Shown: one piece after another, positions 43,028 through 54,086 of the stretch
Layout: each line of letters starts with the position of its first letter
How positions within the stretch are numbered: the stretch's first letter is position 1
Assembly: GCA_016584305.1 (NCBI GenBank)
Contig: JACEEZ010020297.1
Location: 62,001-126,000, forward strand
DNA: 64,000 nt
Origin: Chionoecetes opilio
Lineage: Eukaryota > Arthropoda > Malacostraca > Decapoda > Majidae
Direction: 5' to 3'
Notes under the pieces: generated by a model
Seen by the model: only the letters and a program-made list of their open reading frames with translations
Database searches by the model: none
Told to the model about the DNA's origin: nothing
Made by a program: the position numbers and the translations under genes

Positions 43028-44987
43028 CTACTTTTCATTACTTTTTTCAGATGTTGATTGGCGGTTGTGTACATCCGGTGGTGAAATTGGGGTTCCCATA
43101 CGAGGACCCGCTGCAGTAGTAGAGACCGTATGTCCCACCAAAGATGCCGATTTACTGACAGAAGATTTACCACTTCTAGGTTTACTGATAGCTCCCGACG
43201 AGGGTCTTGGAAGATTGCGTATCAGCATGGCTATCAACTACTTGTGTGTCCATAGATTGTGAGACACCTTCGCCATCAGCGTGTTGTTGAACTGTGTCGC
43301 TAGCCGCTTCAGTGGTGGTAACAGGGGCAGTGATATTAGGAGTCACGTCAGTACTCCCACACCTATCAGTAGGTGTATCTGTACGCAAGTCCATCCTCTC
43401 CTGCTCAGCAATTGATATTTTAGCCGGAGGGACGCCCACTGAGTCTAAGGACTCATTGGAACGGCGAGTTCGCTTCTGAGACTCTTTATTAGGAATCACT
43501 ATTGTCATTTTTCCCGTGTGCGGCATGCACTACACGAAAGGTGGTTGGAGGCTCATTATGAGAGGAGTCAGCAGACTCCACAGAATCGCAGGTCAATAGC
43601 GAGAACTTATTATTCACTCGGATGGATTGATTAGGTTTAAGAGAATGTGGTGGTGGAACTGCAGCAGGCTGATTAGGAGTCTTAAGTGAAGAAGCAGCAG
43701 CCATCGCGGATGCGTAGGTCCTGCTTCCACCCCTGCCTGCTTGTCTGTGAGAAAGTTCTCTTCTGGCGCTCCCAAGACTGATAAATTGGGAGTTGGCCAA
43801 ATAAAGGATGTCTTCTTCTAACTTGTAAGTCCCACACTGTCGAGAACTCGGTGGTTGATCAGCACGGCAGTGGAAGCAGTAGGGAGTTGACGTACAGTCA
43901 GCTGTGGCATGGGCACCCAACGCCGAGCATCGACCACAGCGAGGAGGGGATTTACAAAATTTTTGCCGGCCCAAAGCTGAGCACTCATAGCACTGCATAG
44001 GGCGGGTCGATAAAGGCTTTTATCTTTAGAGACTGGGGACCGATCCTGATGGAATCGGGGAGACTTGAACGTACAAGGTGATAATGAAACAGTGTTTTTG
44101 CTTCCTCTGACCTTATAGACCTGTTGAACTCTTTCCGGGCACATGTTTAGTATTTCTGCCTCCGAAAACTCAAAGAGGTCGTAGTTGTAGATTACGCCTT
44201 TGCTGGTATTAAACTTTGGATGAGGTTTGATGGTATCAAAAATGCTGTCTTCGGTGATGGGCATGTGGAAGAGCATCCGAGCCTGAGTAAGGTCCTTGGC
44301 TCGGATTAGAACTCCTCTGCCATACCGTTTCAGGTGGCCTTCCGGGATCATTCCAATTTCTTTTTCCAAGTACCGCGCCGCAAGGAAAAAGTTGCCACCA
44401 CTTTCCTTATAATACGCCACGTACCAAGTAGGGGTAGGGCTATGGCGGACAGGTGGAGTAGATGTAGTAGTTTTCTCAAAAGTGTTGGGGATGTAGTCAT
44501 CAGGGCCGTCTCCAACATTTACAGAGCGAATGAGTTCGGCTCTGTAATGTCTCGCTCCAATTTCCATCTTTATGGCTTCCTCATAAGCAGAGGATGCAGC
44601 ATCTGCTGCAGCAAAATTTATGTAGCACCTATTTGTTTCTACATTGTCATCATAGATAAGACGGATGCGGCGAACCACACCATAAGCCTTGAAAATATCA
44701 TATATTGCTCTGTAAGACTAGGCCTGGGACACGTTGGACAGAAGCAAGGTGTCCATCGCAGAAGTGCCCCTAGGGCCAGGCTCGTCTCTCAATCCATGTC
44801 TGCGTCCCTTGAAGCGGAGACCGCCAGACCGGGGAGCTGAGGAGGAAGGGGCGGCTGCCCGCTTCGTGCCACGTCGGGCCTGGAAAGGCGCCAGAGTGGC
44901 AATGTGAGAGGATCCAATGGGAGATGTCGAGGACAAGCGGACGTCAGGGAGAGAGGCAGACCGGAGTAAATTAATTGATTGACTCAT
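43028..44987 (-). pseudogene. LINE ORF1 (Gag-like), RRM-like domain and zinc knuckles
   Basis: The likely start is the Met of MSQSINLLRSASLPDVRLSS at 44987, just inside the GC-rich 5' region. A basic stretch follows (APFQARRGTKRAA, then GGLRFKGRRHGL). After a frameshift near 44715 comes an RRM-like block, YRAIYDIFKAYGVVRRIRLI then NRCYINFAAADAASSAYEEA. Then come WYVAYYKESGGNFFLAARYL, GVLIRAKDLTQARMLFHMPI and YNYDLFEFSEAEILNMCPER. A frameshift near 44010 precedes three Cys/His knuckles: CYECSALGRQKFC, CGRCSALGAHATADC and CFHCRADQPPSSRQC. A low-complexity C-terminus follows (GVPPAKISIAEQERMDLRTD). ORF1 proteins of this type bind LINE RNA and form the RNP. Three frame breaks prevent a full product as read. 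Confidence 0.85.
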
Positions 44988-45356
44988 AAACAAAATTACT
45001 TCACTTCCCCACGCCCCCACCCACCACGGAGCCCAACGAGGGGAAGCTGTCTGTTGGGGAAGGACCTCACCCAACAGCTCCAAGAGTAGCAGGGAAGTAT
45101 ACGCTTCGGTTGCCTAGTGTGTGGTGGCAGCCGCGGGTCCGATGCGGTGCCCACCAGGCAAGGTTCACTTGAGGACTGTGATGGTTGGTCCTCGCCCGTG
45201 GTGGCGCAGACAGGACTTTTATAGTGACGCCTGTGATTAGAGGCTCATGCCGCCACCCTGTGTCCTCCGATGCACTCGCAATCGAAGGTAGAGTTGATGG
45301 GCAGGGCATGTGGGTGTTCTTAGGCCACTCGACGGTGCAGAAAGGTTTGGTTTTCT

Positions 45357-45912
45357 TCAGTTGGATTACTATAGGGCAAAATAAACTACGCATCATCCGC
45401 CAAAGTATCGAGGACTGGAGCTACTGCGGTCTCTCCCGGAGATGGGAGACTGCCTTGGCACGATTGTGAATTGGTCACACTCTATATACACATGGGTTCC
45501 TCATGGAGGGGGCCACCCTCCTTACTGTGATGATTGTTTGGTCCCCTTAACTGTGCGGCACTTGCTGGTCGAGTGTCCTAGTCTTGGTGACCTACGTGAG
45601 CAATTTTTGTCCCAGTGTCGGGGGTCGGACGGTGCCTACCGTCTCTCCCTGGCATTGGGAGAGAGGTGTTTCTCTCCGGGACATGAAGTCCATACCTTTA
45701 TTGAGAGGGCTGGCCTTCTCAACAAGTTATGATGTTTTTATATTCACTTTTAATGTACTATTGTTCTTTTATGTATTTTGTTATTTTAAATATTTTGATT
45801 CTATCTTAAAATTTGTTTTTTAATATTACTTTTATTGTATCTTATGTAAGCAGGCGTCAATAACCCCGCAGTTGCGGCGCCTTAAAACTATAATATCTAT
45901 CTATCTATCTAT
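45357..45912 (+). mobile_element. RNase H-type LINE, copy 3: 5'-truncated 3' end
   Basis: Begins TTGGATTACTATAGGGC, identical to the complement of about 39581-39600, and runs through the ORF2 C-terminus (SLALGERCFSPGHEVHTFIE, then RAGLLNKL at about 45730). It reaches the full 3' end: GTAAGCAGGCGTC, hairpin CCGCAGTTGCGG (45866-45877) and an (ATCT)n tail to 45912. It lies head-to-head with copy 2, with no spacer that I can assign. Confidence 0.88.
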
Positions 45913-45915
45913 CTT

Positions 45916-45980
45916 CAGGGATCGAACTCGGGTAACCAAGAACGCCAGTCGGAGACCCTAACCACTCCGCGACCACCTCC
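45916..45980 (-). repeat. tRNA-like sequence (SINE head or tRNA pseudogene)
   Basis: The minus strand reads GGTCGCGGAGTGGTTAGGG, a tRNA D-arm/A-box, and about 30 bases later GAGTTCGATCCCTGA, a T-arm/B-box. The two pol III promoter boxes have correct order and spacing. The acceptor stem does not close, and GATA repeats follow where a discriminator/CCA end should be. A tRNA-derived SINE head, or a tRNA(Ser/Leu)-like pseudogene, fits better than a functional tRNA. Confidence 0.6.
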
Positions 45981-46007
45981 CCCATCCCGCCTCCCCTCAA
46001 AGATGTT

Positions 46008-47018
46008 GTTATCGCCTCCAACGCCTCCCTGACTCAATAGTTTGCCGAGCTGTGTCTTGTGATTCAGGATCGCAAATTTACCTTGAGCGAAGAGGCTTAC
46101 CAAAGACCCTTGGTTTCCGATTAAAAGCCATTATTGAGACGCTATCCTTCCCTGCCTTACCGATCTGCCAGCATAGACTTACGAGAGTCGGTCCATGGCT
46201 TCTCCCAGAAGTGTCCTTCTGCAAAAGCCTTCCGCTCTCAAAAGACTCTTTGCCTCGTCAGGCTGAGCGTGCCCAGTTTTTAGACCACTATTGCACACAT
46301 CAGGGTTCTGTCCCTGTCTTTACTGATGGTTCCAAATCAGACGAAGGAGTTGGATACGGTGTCGTATTCCCATCGTTTAACAGAGGCATCAGCCTTCCAA
46401 GTGTTTCATCTGTTTTTACGGCTGAAATAAGTGCTATTTTATATGCTCTCACGGTTATTTTTACCCTTCCGAATGTCTCTTTTACAATTTTTAGTGATTC
46501 TTGTAGTGCTCTTCAATCACCACGTAATATGAACTCTTCCCATCCGCTGGTCAATACCATTCTGGAATGGCTTTATCTGTTCAAGAGGCGAGGCCGGACG
46601 GTCAGCTTTTGTTGGGTACCGGCACATGTAGGTGTTGCCGGTAATGAGGAAGCTGATGCCTTGGCAAAAGCTGCAGCTACAAGACCAACTCTATCACATT
46701 TCGCAGTGCCGGCTGCAGACCTACTCTCGGCAATCCATATATCAGTTAATACCAGTTGGCAGGAACAATGGAATAAAATTGGGCAAAATAAACTACACAC
46801 CATCCGCCAAAGTATCGAGGACTGGAGCTACTGCGGTCTCTCCCGGAGATGGGAGACTGCCTTGTCACGATTGCGTATTGGTCACACTTTATATACACAT
46901 GGATTCCTCATGGAGGGGGGCCACCCTCCTTACTGTGATGATTGCTTGGTCCCCTTAACTATGCGGCACTTGTTGGTCGAGTGTCCTAATCTTGGGGACC
47001 TACGTTGGCAATTCTTAT
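46008..47018 (+). pseudogene. RNase H-type LINE, copy 4: RNase H and tail, open frame
   Basis: Colinear with the C-terminal half of the 39232-41391 frame, from about RLQRLPDSIACRAVS (46015) to LGDLRWQFL. The frame from 46052 to 47020 is open for 322 residues. It retains all RNase H acidic positions: FTDGSKSDEGVGYG, FTAEISAILYAL, IFSDSCSALQS and WVPAHVGVAGNEEADALAKA. It also keeps the PPYCDDC knuckle. It lacks RT at the 5' side. At the 3' side it ends at the TAA after WQFL (47018-47020), short of the last 50 residues found in other copies. Substitutions relative to copy 2 are few, so it is a young truncated insertion. The first Met is not a native start. Confidence 0.9.
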
Positions 47019-47535
47019 AAGGGGAGGAAAGGACTAGAATTTTACCAAACAGACCATCCCCAGTGGAATTGTGGCATCATATGGTGTATGCGTATGATGT
47101 TTTGTGTGAAATGAATTTGTTAAATCTAGGTACATACATGAGGTTTTTTTTATATAGTTTTATTCTCTTTTTCTTAATTTATTCAATTTCTTTTGCTTAG
47201 GTTAGTTTAGGTTAGTTTGTTCACCTAGTTCTACTTTACTTCACAGCCCTCCCCACTACCGTGGGTTTTAGATTGTCATGATCATATTATGGTTATTATT
47301 TATTTGCCCTACTAATGAGGTATATAATTACTCGAAGAAATTTATAAACACAAGAAAAAACTACACCTTTTGGTAAAGCATCAATAGAAAGAAAAAAAAA
47401 ACGTCTGAAAATCAAGCCTCAGTCATACTGTAAATATTTACCCAATTTATAAAAGTAGTACCACAATTGCCACTGATACTAGTGTTCAAGAGTAATTTAT
47501 TGATGTGCTTTGTTTCATGTGAATCTTGTTATTAC
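47019..47535. other. Intergenic, AT-rich; short TTAGT-type repeats
   Basis: GGTTAGTTTAGGTTAGTTTG at about 47201. Otherwise no gene recognised. Confidence 0.5.
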
Positions 47536-48570
47536 CGAGATGACCGCACTTCCAGACAGCAGCACGACAAAGTGGAGGGCTATGAAGAACTGCTCCACGA
47601 GAAGATGACTACGAGTTTTTTCCGACATACAAGGGTCACCAAAAACACGCATGCCTTCATCCTGAACATCGTGAGACGGCACTACACTCCGGTATACAGA
47701 GGGGGCAACTACCCGGTAGATGCAAGGTTTAGCCCTGGATGTGACCCTCATCTACCTGGGCAGCAAGGCAACGTACCGGGAAATTGCAGAACTTTTTGGA
47801 TTGCCTCAAAATGGTGCACATGCGTGTGTGCAGAAAATAATCCAAATCTTATGTGATGTAGGTGTAGATTTCATAAAATGGCCCAGTGCACGGAGGCTGT
47901 GAGTTAGAGAAAGATTTCCGAGAGGTGGCAGGCTTCATGGGGTGATCGGAGCACTTGAATGGGAGCCACATTCCCATAAAGGCTCCAATGACATGCAAGC
48001 AGACTACATTAACAGAAAGATGACACACAGTGTAAATTTAATGGCCACATGTAACAGTAAAAAGCAGTTTACTTACATTGACGTAGGATTCCAGGGTCCG
48101 CCCATGATAACAGTGTGTTCACTTCATCTAGCTTATATACGGGCATTAGTCAGAATGCACATGCATACTTTCCTTCTCCATCTTACCACATCTTAGGTGA
48201 TACAGCATTTACTCCCCATCAGTATGTTGTAGTTCCTTTCACAGATAGAAACGGGTTAACGCCAGATCAATTAAGGTACAATAAGATACTGTCTAAAACT
48301 AGGGTTATTATTGAAGATACGTTTGGACTTTTGAAGGGAAGGTTCAGGAGACTTCAGTATGTTGATGCTGAAATCGATAGAATATCTAGCATTATAACAG
48401 CTGCTTGTGTTTTACATAACATTACTCTCAACTTCCCTGAGGAGGAAGTCACTCCTCTTAGGGAAGGGCTTATTCCCATTGAAGAAAACATTCAACCCAT
48501 TGCTGAAATAGAACTTCCTCATGACACAACTGCATCTGACAAAATAAACTTTATTCTATTAGCTTTGTAA
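47536..48570 (+). pseudogene. PIF/Harbinger transposase (HARBI1-like nuclease), frameshifted
   Basis: Four frames together read a DDE_Tnp_4-type nuclease. The N-terminal part has GYEELLHEKMTTSFFRHTRV and VRRHYTPVYRGGNYPVDAR. Next comes an HTH region TYREIAELFGLPQNGAHACV in another frame, with FIKWP at its end. The first catalytic Asp should be in the GVIGALDGSHIPIK block. The DNA near 47951-47980 gives that reading if one extra A at about 47958 is ignored; as written it is a frameshift. Then DYINRKMTHSVNLMATC and FTYIDVGF follow. After another shift GDTAFTPHQYVVVPF carries an Asp (48199-48201) and VIIEDTFGLLKGRFRRLQYV carries the Glu (48313-48315). The C-terminus ends ASDKINFILLAL. Length matches family members. 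Terminal repeats were not found. Confidence 0.87.
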
Positions 48571-49435
48571 AGCAACTCCCCTCTCTCTCCCTAGATAACC
48601 CTTTTTCCATCCTTAGTCCACATACTCCGACGTCTACTTCTTCCTCAACTCATCCATCGGCCTCCTCTTGTCAGACGACTTATAAACGTTCTTCCCCTTC
48701 TCCCTCCCGAAACCTTCTACTATCTCTTCCTCCTCTTCAGTTCATCACACCCCACTTTCTACGTCTCCTCCTACTACCACTCGTGCCTCCCAGGGGCCGG
48801 ATTCAGCAAACTCTAACCACAAGCGATATCCTGTTAGGCAAGAGGTCGAAGTTAACTAACCAGCTACGAGAGATGGCAAAAACTGTATCGGCAACGATAT
48901 TGTAAGCATCTAGTAAGCTACGCGGTCCCATTGCCGCTGGTAGCCACACAGATGGGTCTCGTGTCGCGCACAAGCCATCATCTCACGCTTACAATGAGGC
49001 GTGTTTGGGCTTACACGTGCTTATGGTTTACAAACAAATTTCATTTAAAGTTTCATGTATGAATTACCTCCATAATTGTCTAAATGTTGTCTCAAGAGCT
49101 TATTTATCATTATTGGTGCATCATAAAGGTTCGTTTGCAGCCTGTCACCTGATACGAGGTTATCTCTTAAAAAAAATCATGACTTTGTGCCTGAAACACA
49201 ACAAAAAATAGCCTGAAAATATGATGTATCCGTGTGTGATTCTACACATATGCAATGATTCTTCTTCTTTCTTCTGTCAAGGATCTGGCACACCACCTTT
49301 TTAGGATTAAATCATCATCAATTATCTGTCAAGGAGAAAACGTGGAGATTTGGCTTATATTTGTGTATGTATAACTGACCAGTGGGTTTTGTTTGTTTTG
49401 TTTGTTGTATAGGATAATGCCTCAGATACAAGTAT
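48571..49435. other. Intergenic, no gene recognised
   Basis: CT-rich to 48790. GGGGCCGGATTCAGCAAAC at 48794 resembles a motif at 29303. AT-rich after 49000. Confidence 0.5.
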
Positions 49436-49449
49436 CTATCGCTGCAGCA

Positions 49450-49560
49450 TTAGTGTTTGGCCGAAGCCACCACCCCGGAGGGGGGTCACAAACCCCGGCT
49501 AACACCGGTACCCATTACTGCTGGGTGGACAGGGGCTCGGGTTTTAAAGAAAGACCCCCC
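49450..49560 (+). repeat. SINE-like segment
   Basis: CCACCACCCCGGAGGGG, then GGTACCCATTACTGCTGGG, then TGGACAGGGGCTCGGG; I recall this combination from short dispersed repeats in crustacean genomes. No promoter boxes are clear. Confidence 0.3.
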
Positions 49561-49644
49561 TGGGATTAAAGTAATTTTTAAAACCTTTCCATTGTTATTT
49601 TTATGGGCTGCAAAAGAGTGTGAAGGGTAGGCTATTTGGTACCT

Positions 49645-49736
49645 GGAACTGTCGCCGATAGGAATTCTCGCCGACGTCGGCGATGTTCCAATTTTTCATG
49701 TCGGCGTGTGTTCCTATTTCTGGCGACAGTTCTAGT
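49645..49736. mobile_element. About 90-bp TIR mini-element
   Basis: Ends GGAACTGTCGCC...TTCC and GGCGACAGTTCT are inverted copies. The interior has a perfect 16-bp palindrome TCGCCGACGTCGGCGA at 49668-49683. Confidence 0.7.
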
Positions 49737-49812
49737 TCTTGATCTTGAGATTAGGTTATGTGGTTAGGTTTATTTGGCTAGTTTTGCCAATACAAGGTAG
49801 GTTAGTGAACCA

Positions 49813-49911
49813 GTGGAACTGTCGCCGAAAATTTTCCACGTCGGCGAGTGTTCCCGCTTCGGCGAGAGTTTTCGGTTGGCGTTCGCGAGTTTCTATCGGC
49901 GACAAGTTCCA
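49813..49911. mobile_element. About 97-bp TIR mini-element, second copy
   Basis: GGAACTGTCGCCGAAAA at the left, TATCGGCGACAAGTTCC at the right, and CACGTCGGCGAGTGTTCC inside. Related fragments occur at 31168-31196 and 60520-60600. Confidence 0.7.
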
Positions 49912-50019
49912 TAAACCGGCTATATGTGTTTTAAACCATACACGATCGGTGGTGGTTTTACTGAAACGTTGCGTTCTTATCTCAAAAGGAGTACTTATAG
50001 ACCCTACAACAGCCGTCGG

Positions 50020-50640
50020 AAAATTAAAAGGTATTAATTCTAGTTTTTGCCCCCCCTCTCAAACAAATCGGCTTGGGGACCTGGGGAATGCGGGATATTT
50101 TGGCTGTGTAAAAAAATATGCAATTGCAACCACATAGTTTTTTTGAGTTAGGGGTGTTCAAAAAATTCCCCTAGATCTAGGAAAAGGTATTGGATTTCTT
50201 CTGACTCCAGAGACGTGTAATCGACGATCCTCACAGAATGATGACCGAAGTGTCGCGAAGCCCCTCCAAACCCTCGCTATGAGGTTAGGTTAGATTTGGT
50301 TATGGCTAATAAGTTACGATTTGGTTAGATTAATTAGATTTGGTTAGGTACGCTTTGGTTAGGTTAGCTTTATGCTAGGTTATCGGTGGGTCAAGCCCCC
50401 ACTAGGTTAGAGTTAAATTTGGCTACGTTGGTTCATTTTGGTTATGCAAAATTTCTCTAGATATAAGGAAATTACCCTAGATCTAGGTCATTTTATCCCC
50501 CCTACACAACTCTTAAATTAACGTGTTTCCGACGACAATAATTGTTCCCCTCCCGCAAACCCGCATTCCCACAGGTCCCCCAAGCTGTTTGGGGGAAGTG
50601 GAGAGTATGGACAAACACTAGAAATTTACCGAAATTAAAG
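50020..50640. repeat. Palindromic TTAGG-core dispersed repeat, locus 3
   Basis: The inverted arm 50020-50285 (CCTCTCAAACAAATCGGCTTG, CTCACAGAATGATGACC) faces the arm 50395-50635 (TAGATATAAGGAAATTACCC, AACACTAGAAATTTACC). A degenerate GGTTAG/GATTTGGTTA core lies between them. Same layout as 31503-32222. Confidence 0.85.
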
Positions 50641-51385
50641 ACTCAAGGGTGATCTGCGAAGGGGCGAAAACCTCCCACTGAGGTTAGGTTACGTGGTCAA
50701 TGCCCAGGGATTAGGTTAGTTAACTAGCAGAGATTCTGCGCCCCCCACCCCCGCCCCCTCCACAGTTGTCAGGAGATTATTGGGTTATAATGGAACGAGA
50801 ACTGCGCGGTTGCTTTACCGCCGTTACTACTTATTGTGTTTCTGTATTATTTTTTGTTCAGTATGCGCGCAGTTTTTTTAATCAACTTCCGGATTAACTT
50901 CAAACTTAGATCATATTGTAGAAATTGTTTATATAGCCCCCAACCCTTTAGGTTCAGGTTAAGTTTCGGGTGAGTTTATATCCCGCCCGGGGCCGAGGGG
51001 GGGTTAGGTGTCAGTTCGGTTTAAGGTAATAATGGTCCCGGCAGGGCGGTGAGAGCTAGGGTCTCTGTATAATAATATTTAGGCAAGCGATCACTCGCGG
51101 CTGCGAATGCGGGGCGAGAATCACTTGTTTCCGTACAATTCCGTTACTTCTTTCTGTTTACTGAGACACGTGCTTATTATTTCTGGCCAAGTTTTAAGTG
51201 CTTTTTTTTTCTGAATGAGATACATTGTTATCAAGGAAACGTAACCGTATATTTTGGTTTGGAAAAAACGAATTTTCTGTCCTCTCTTCTAAATATGGGA
51301 CTCCATTTCCCTTCCTCCATAATATCGGCACATCGCCTATCGCAACCCGATTTTCCGTAAAAATGTGCCTAACGAGTCACTAACA
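50641..51385. other. Intergenic; partial TTAGG-family flank at 50789-50910
   Basis: TTATAATGGAACGAGAACTG matches the flank at 31503. A CCCCCCACCCCCGCCCCC run lies at about 50740. No gene recognised. Confidence 0.5.
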
Positions 51386-52419
51386 CAGTGATTCTCGACA
51401 ACTGTGCGCCGCGGCGCACTTGTGCGCCGCGGGAATCCCATAGGTGCGCCGCGTAATTTTTTACAAGATATGGGTATTTTTCGCCTTTGAGGTGTTTTTT
51501 GTTTTTTATATTGAAGATGGAAAAATCCGAAATGAATAGTTAATATGTAACAAGGCAAGGTCAGATGCAAGGTCCTTTTTAATAATATTATAGTACTGTT
51601 GGGTATATGATAAAGTAAGAATAGAGAATAATATATAAGGTTTTCATGCTTTACAGACAAAAATACTTCCCGCTTCCACCACAAATACGTTGTTGACGAG
51701 TACTGTAGCCAGTCTGAGCCGCAGCCTGCTGGTGTTACTGATTAACCAACTTATAGTTTTTTCAAGCTTTCATTGTGAATTGTTTTTAGCGACATATAAA
51801 AAAGGAAAAAGGTGATGAATAGAAACTATCATCGGATATCAGTAGGCCTTTATGCAATTTAACTGTTTTGACGTGATTTACGGTGAATCCCCGATCGATA
51901 AATACTATGTATAATTTGGCAAAAACACGTAGGCAGAGCTTGGTAGGCACCCCCGTGGTCAGTGTAGCCCTGGCCTCAGCAAGTATCGCTGTTGTGGTGT
52001 TAAGGAGGTCCAAGCTTAAAAATGGATAAGTAACCCAAGGTCATTAAAAAGCGAAGTTACTTAAGCAATAGCGGTGAAGTCGCGTCGCCAGTTGATCATG
52101 AGCAAAACGTAATGTGTCGAAGGCGAGTAACAGTATAACTGTTGAAGTGAGGTCCTCTCGCCAGAACCCTAGTGTCGGAAAGTGAGAAGTGAAGTGACAG
52201 TTTGAAAATGAGCATAGTCGTACAGGTCCGTGCTGGCAAAGTGGGGGAAGTGAACAGTTTGAAAGTGACCGTAGTCAGTGCAGGTCCGAGCGGGCAAGAG
52301 AAGTGACAGATGAAATTGAGATTTTCATCCAGGTCTGAGTGTGGTCAAAACGACGACACGTGCCAGCAAAGTAACGCATAAGTCATTTCGCCGATAACAA
52401 AACAGTTTCTTGACTTTGG

Positions 52420-53800
52420 GTTCACTTCTGTGATGAATGAAAATGTCCAAAGCCAAAAATGTATTGTTTGCGGCATTGAACCTATCAAATGAATCTATGA
52501 TTCTTATGAACTGAAGAGACATTTACAACAAAACATAGTCACCTCTTTCAATGCCCATCGAATACGTTTAAAAGACTCTTGCAAGATAACAAACAACAAA
52601 GGCTTGGTTTTGAGAAAAAGGTTGAAGGTGCAGAAACGCACAGAAAGCAAGCTTCATTTAGTGGCAGAGAATACAGCAACAAATTAACCTCATTCCAATT
52701 GCATCAATTTGCTTTCTTCCAGCTTGCTGTGCTGCGGTGAAAACATTGTTTTAGGGATAGGCTGAAAAGGAAAGTGAAAAAAATTTCCCCTCTCAGGACG
52801 ATACGATTGGTAGACGAATCAAGGACATTCGTTTGATATTAAAAAAGTGTGTGTGAACAACCCCCCCCCCCTGTGAAAGGTAAAATGTATGCTTTTACGA
52901 GCGGATGAATCAACAACTTGGATGTTGTGAAAATGGTAAATTTCTGTAAAAGCAGACCAAAGCAGTCAAGACTATTTCCATGCTATGTGAAGAATGGGAT
53001 CTCCTCACGAAGGTCTTCTCCTCCACACAGAAGCCGGTGTTATCAAGGGGCAAAGTGTTATCCCGGTTGCATGCACTGAGAGAGGAAATGCTCCGTTTCT
53101 TTACCCTTGAGGAGAAAACTGAATTCTGCGAATTTACTTCCTGATTGAAATTTGGAGTGCAAAATTATCGACTTGGCAGATATATTTAAACATCTGAACA
53201 GGTTTTAATGCAAGGTATGCAAGGAAGAAATTAAAATATGGTAACTCATCTGACAAAATGAAAAGCCTTGGTAGTAAATAAATAGGCTCTGGAATGAAAG
53301 TGAGTGAAGGCAAGATTGACAATGGTTTCACAAGACTGCTGACAGCTCATATAACAGACATTGTTCCACTCATCAAGCAGCCCTTGAAAGCCTAGGAAGG
53401 ACATAGAAAAATATTTCCCAATTCATCTGTTGAAAAGTTCTGGACTGGCTGAATATCCATTCGTTCAACAATCCCTTACAAGCCACAACGTAGCATCCTG
53501 AAGAAGAACTAATCAACATCCGTAATGACCCACACTAAAAACTGCATAACTGGATATGACATTAGATGATAAGCTTCTGATTTCAAATGAAAACGAACAC
53601 ACCACATATATCCAAAGGGCCTCAGAAAAATACTCTTGCAATTTTCAACCTCATATCTGTGTGAACTGGGATTCTCATCAGCCCTCACAAGATATAAAAA
53701 CTAAGAAAGGAAGAAATTGCTGGCTGTTGAAGAGGAAATGAGAGGTGTGGTCTGTCACTGTCCCTCCTACATAGAGCGGATATGCAACTCCATGCAGGCC
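52420..53800 (+). pseudogene. ZBED5-like hAT transposase, many lesions
   Basis: Reading across frames: a BED-type zinc finger QKCIVCGIEPIK, then a TGA, then IYDSYELKRHLQQN; then KDSCKITNNKGLVLRKRL. Further on, VVKMVNFCKSRPKQSRLFPC matches the family block on kinship of KTVNFIKSRALNSRLF type. It is followed by a damaged HTEVRWLSRG-type region (SSPPHRSRCYQGA) and LADIFKHLNRF, the conserved LAYLADIFxHLNxLN block. The C-terminal hAT dimerisation motif is not evident. Stops and frameshifts occur about every 30-60 bases toward 53700. This is an ancient or error-laden copy of the transposase belonging to the flanking TIRs. Confidence 0.7.
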
Positions 53801-53872
53801 ACTGTACCACGGATCAGTAGTTTAATTTACACATATTAAAATTTTTTTTTTTTTCCTTATGGTCCATTCCTG

Positions 53873-53944
53873 TATATATATATATCTATCTATCTATATA
53901 TATATATATACATATATATATATCTATATATCTATAATATATAG

Positions 53945-54012
<68 letters not shown>
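53873..54012. repeat. (TA)n/(TATC)n microsatellite
   Basis: Compound AT array with TCTATC interruptions inside the hAT element. Confidence 0.97.
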
Positions 54013-54013
<1 letters not shown>

Positions 54014-54086
54014 AGCTGCTCGCCGGGCCGAAGTCCAAGATATAATCTAGGTGCGCCGCCGTCCAGTTAAGTTTTGAGAACCTCTA

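Larger units (their letters stand above)
39119..45356 (-). mobile_element. RNase H-type LINE, copy 2, nearly full length (6.2 kb)
   Basis: Reading leftwards: GC-rich 5' region (45356-44990), ORF1 with an RRM-like domain and zinc knuckles, then ORF2 with endonuclease, RT, RNase H and a Cys-rich tail, then an AT-rich 3' part. The true 3' end (GTAAGCAGG and hairpin, present in the copies at 25.05 and 45.86 kb) is missing, because the copy is cut at 39119. ORF order and the RNase H domain fit I-superfamily LINEs (I/Nimb-like); the exact clade is undetermined. Frameshifts at about 44715, 44010, 43220, 42310 and 41390 interrupt it, but the 720-residue RT/RNase H frame is intact. Confidence 0.92.
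51386..54086 (+). mobile_element. hAT transposon (ZBED-type), 2.7 kb, degraded
   Basis: The left end CAGTGATTCTCGACAACTG followed by TGCGCCGCGGCGCAC, and the right end GTGCGCCGCC...AGTTTTGAGAACCTCT, are inverted partners of hAT type. A ZBED-type transposase relic lies between them. A clean 8-bp target duplication is not visible, and the right end abuts a LINE fragment directly. Confidence 0.7.

Noticed and set aside
45067..45396. 109-residue minus-strand frame in the LINE 5' region
   Set aside because: It mixes the 5' untranslated region with the antisense of the adjoining plus-strand copy; ORF1 starts better at 44987.
53859..54050. Tyr/Ile repeat frames (also 3361-3549, 58115-58405)
   Set aside because: Translation of AT microsatellites.
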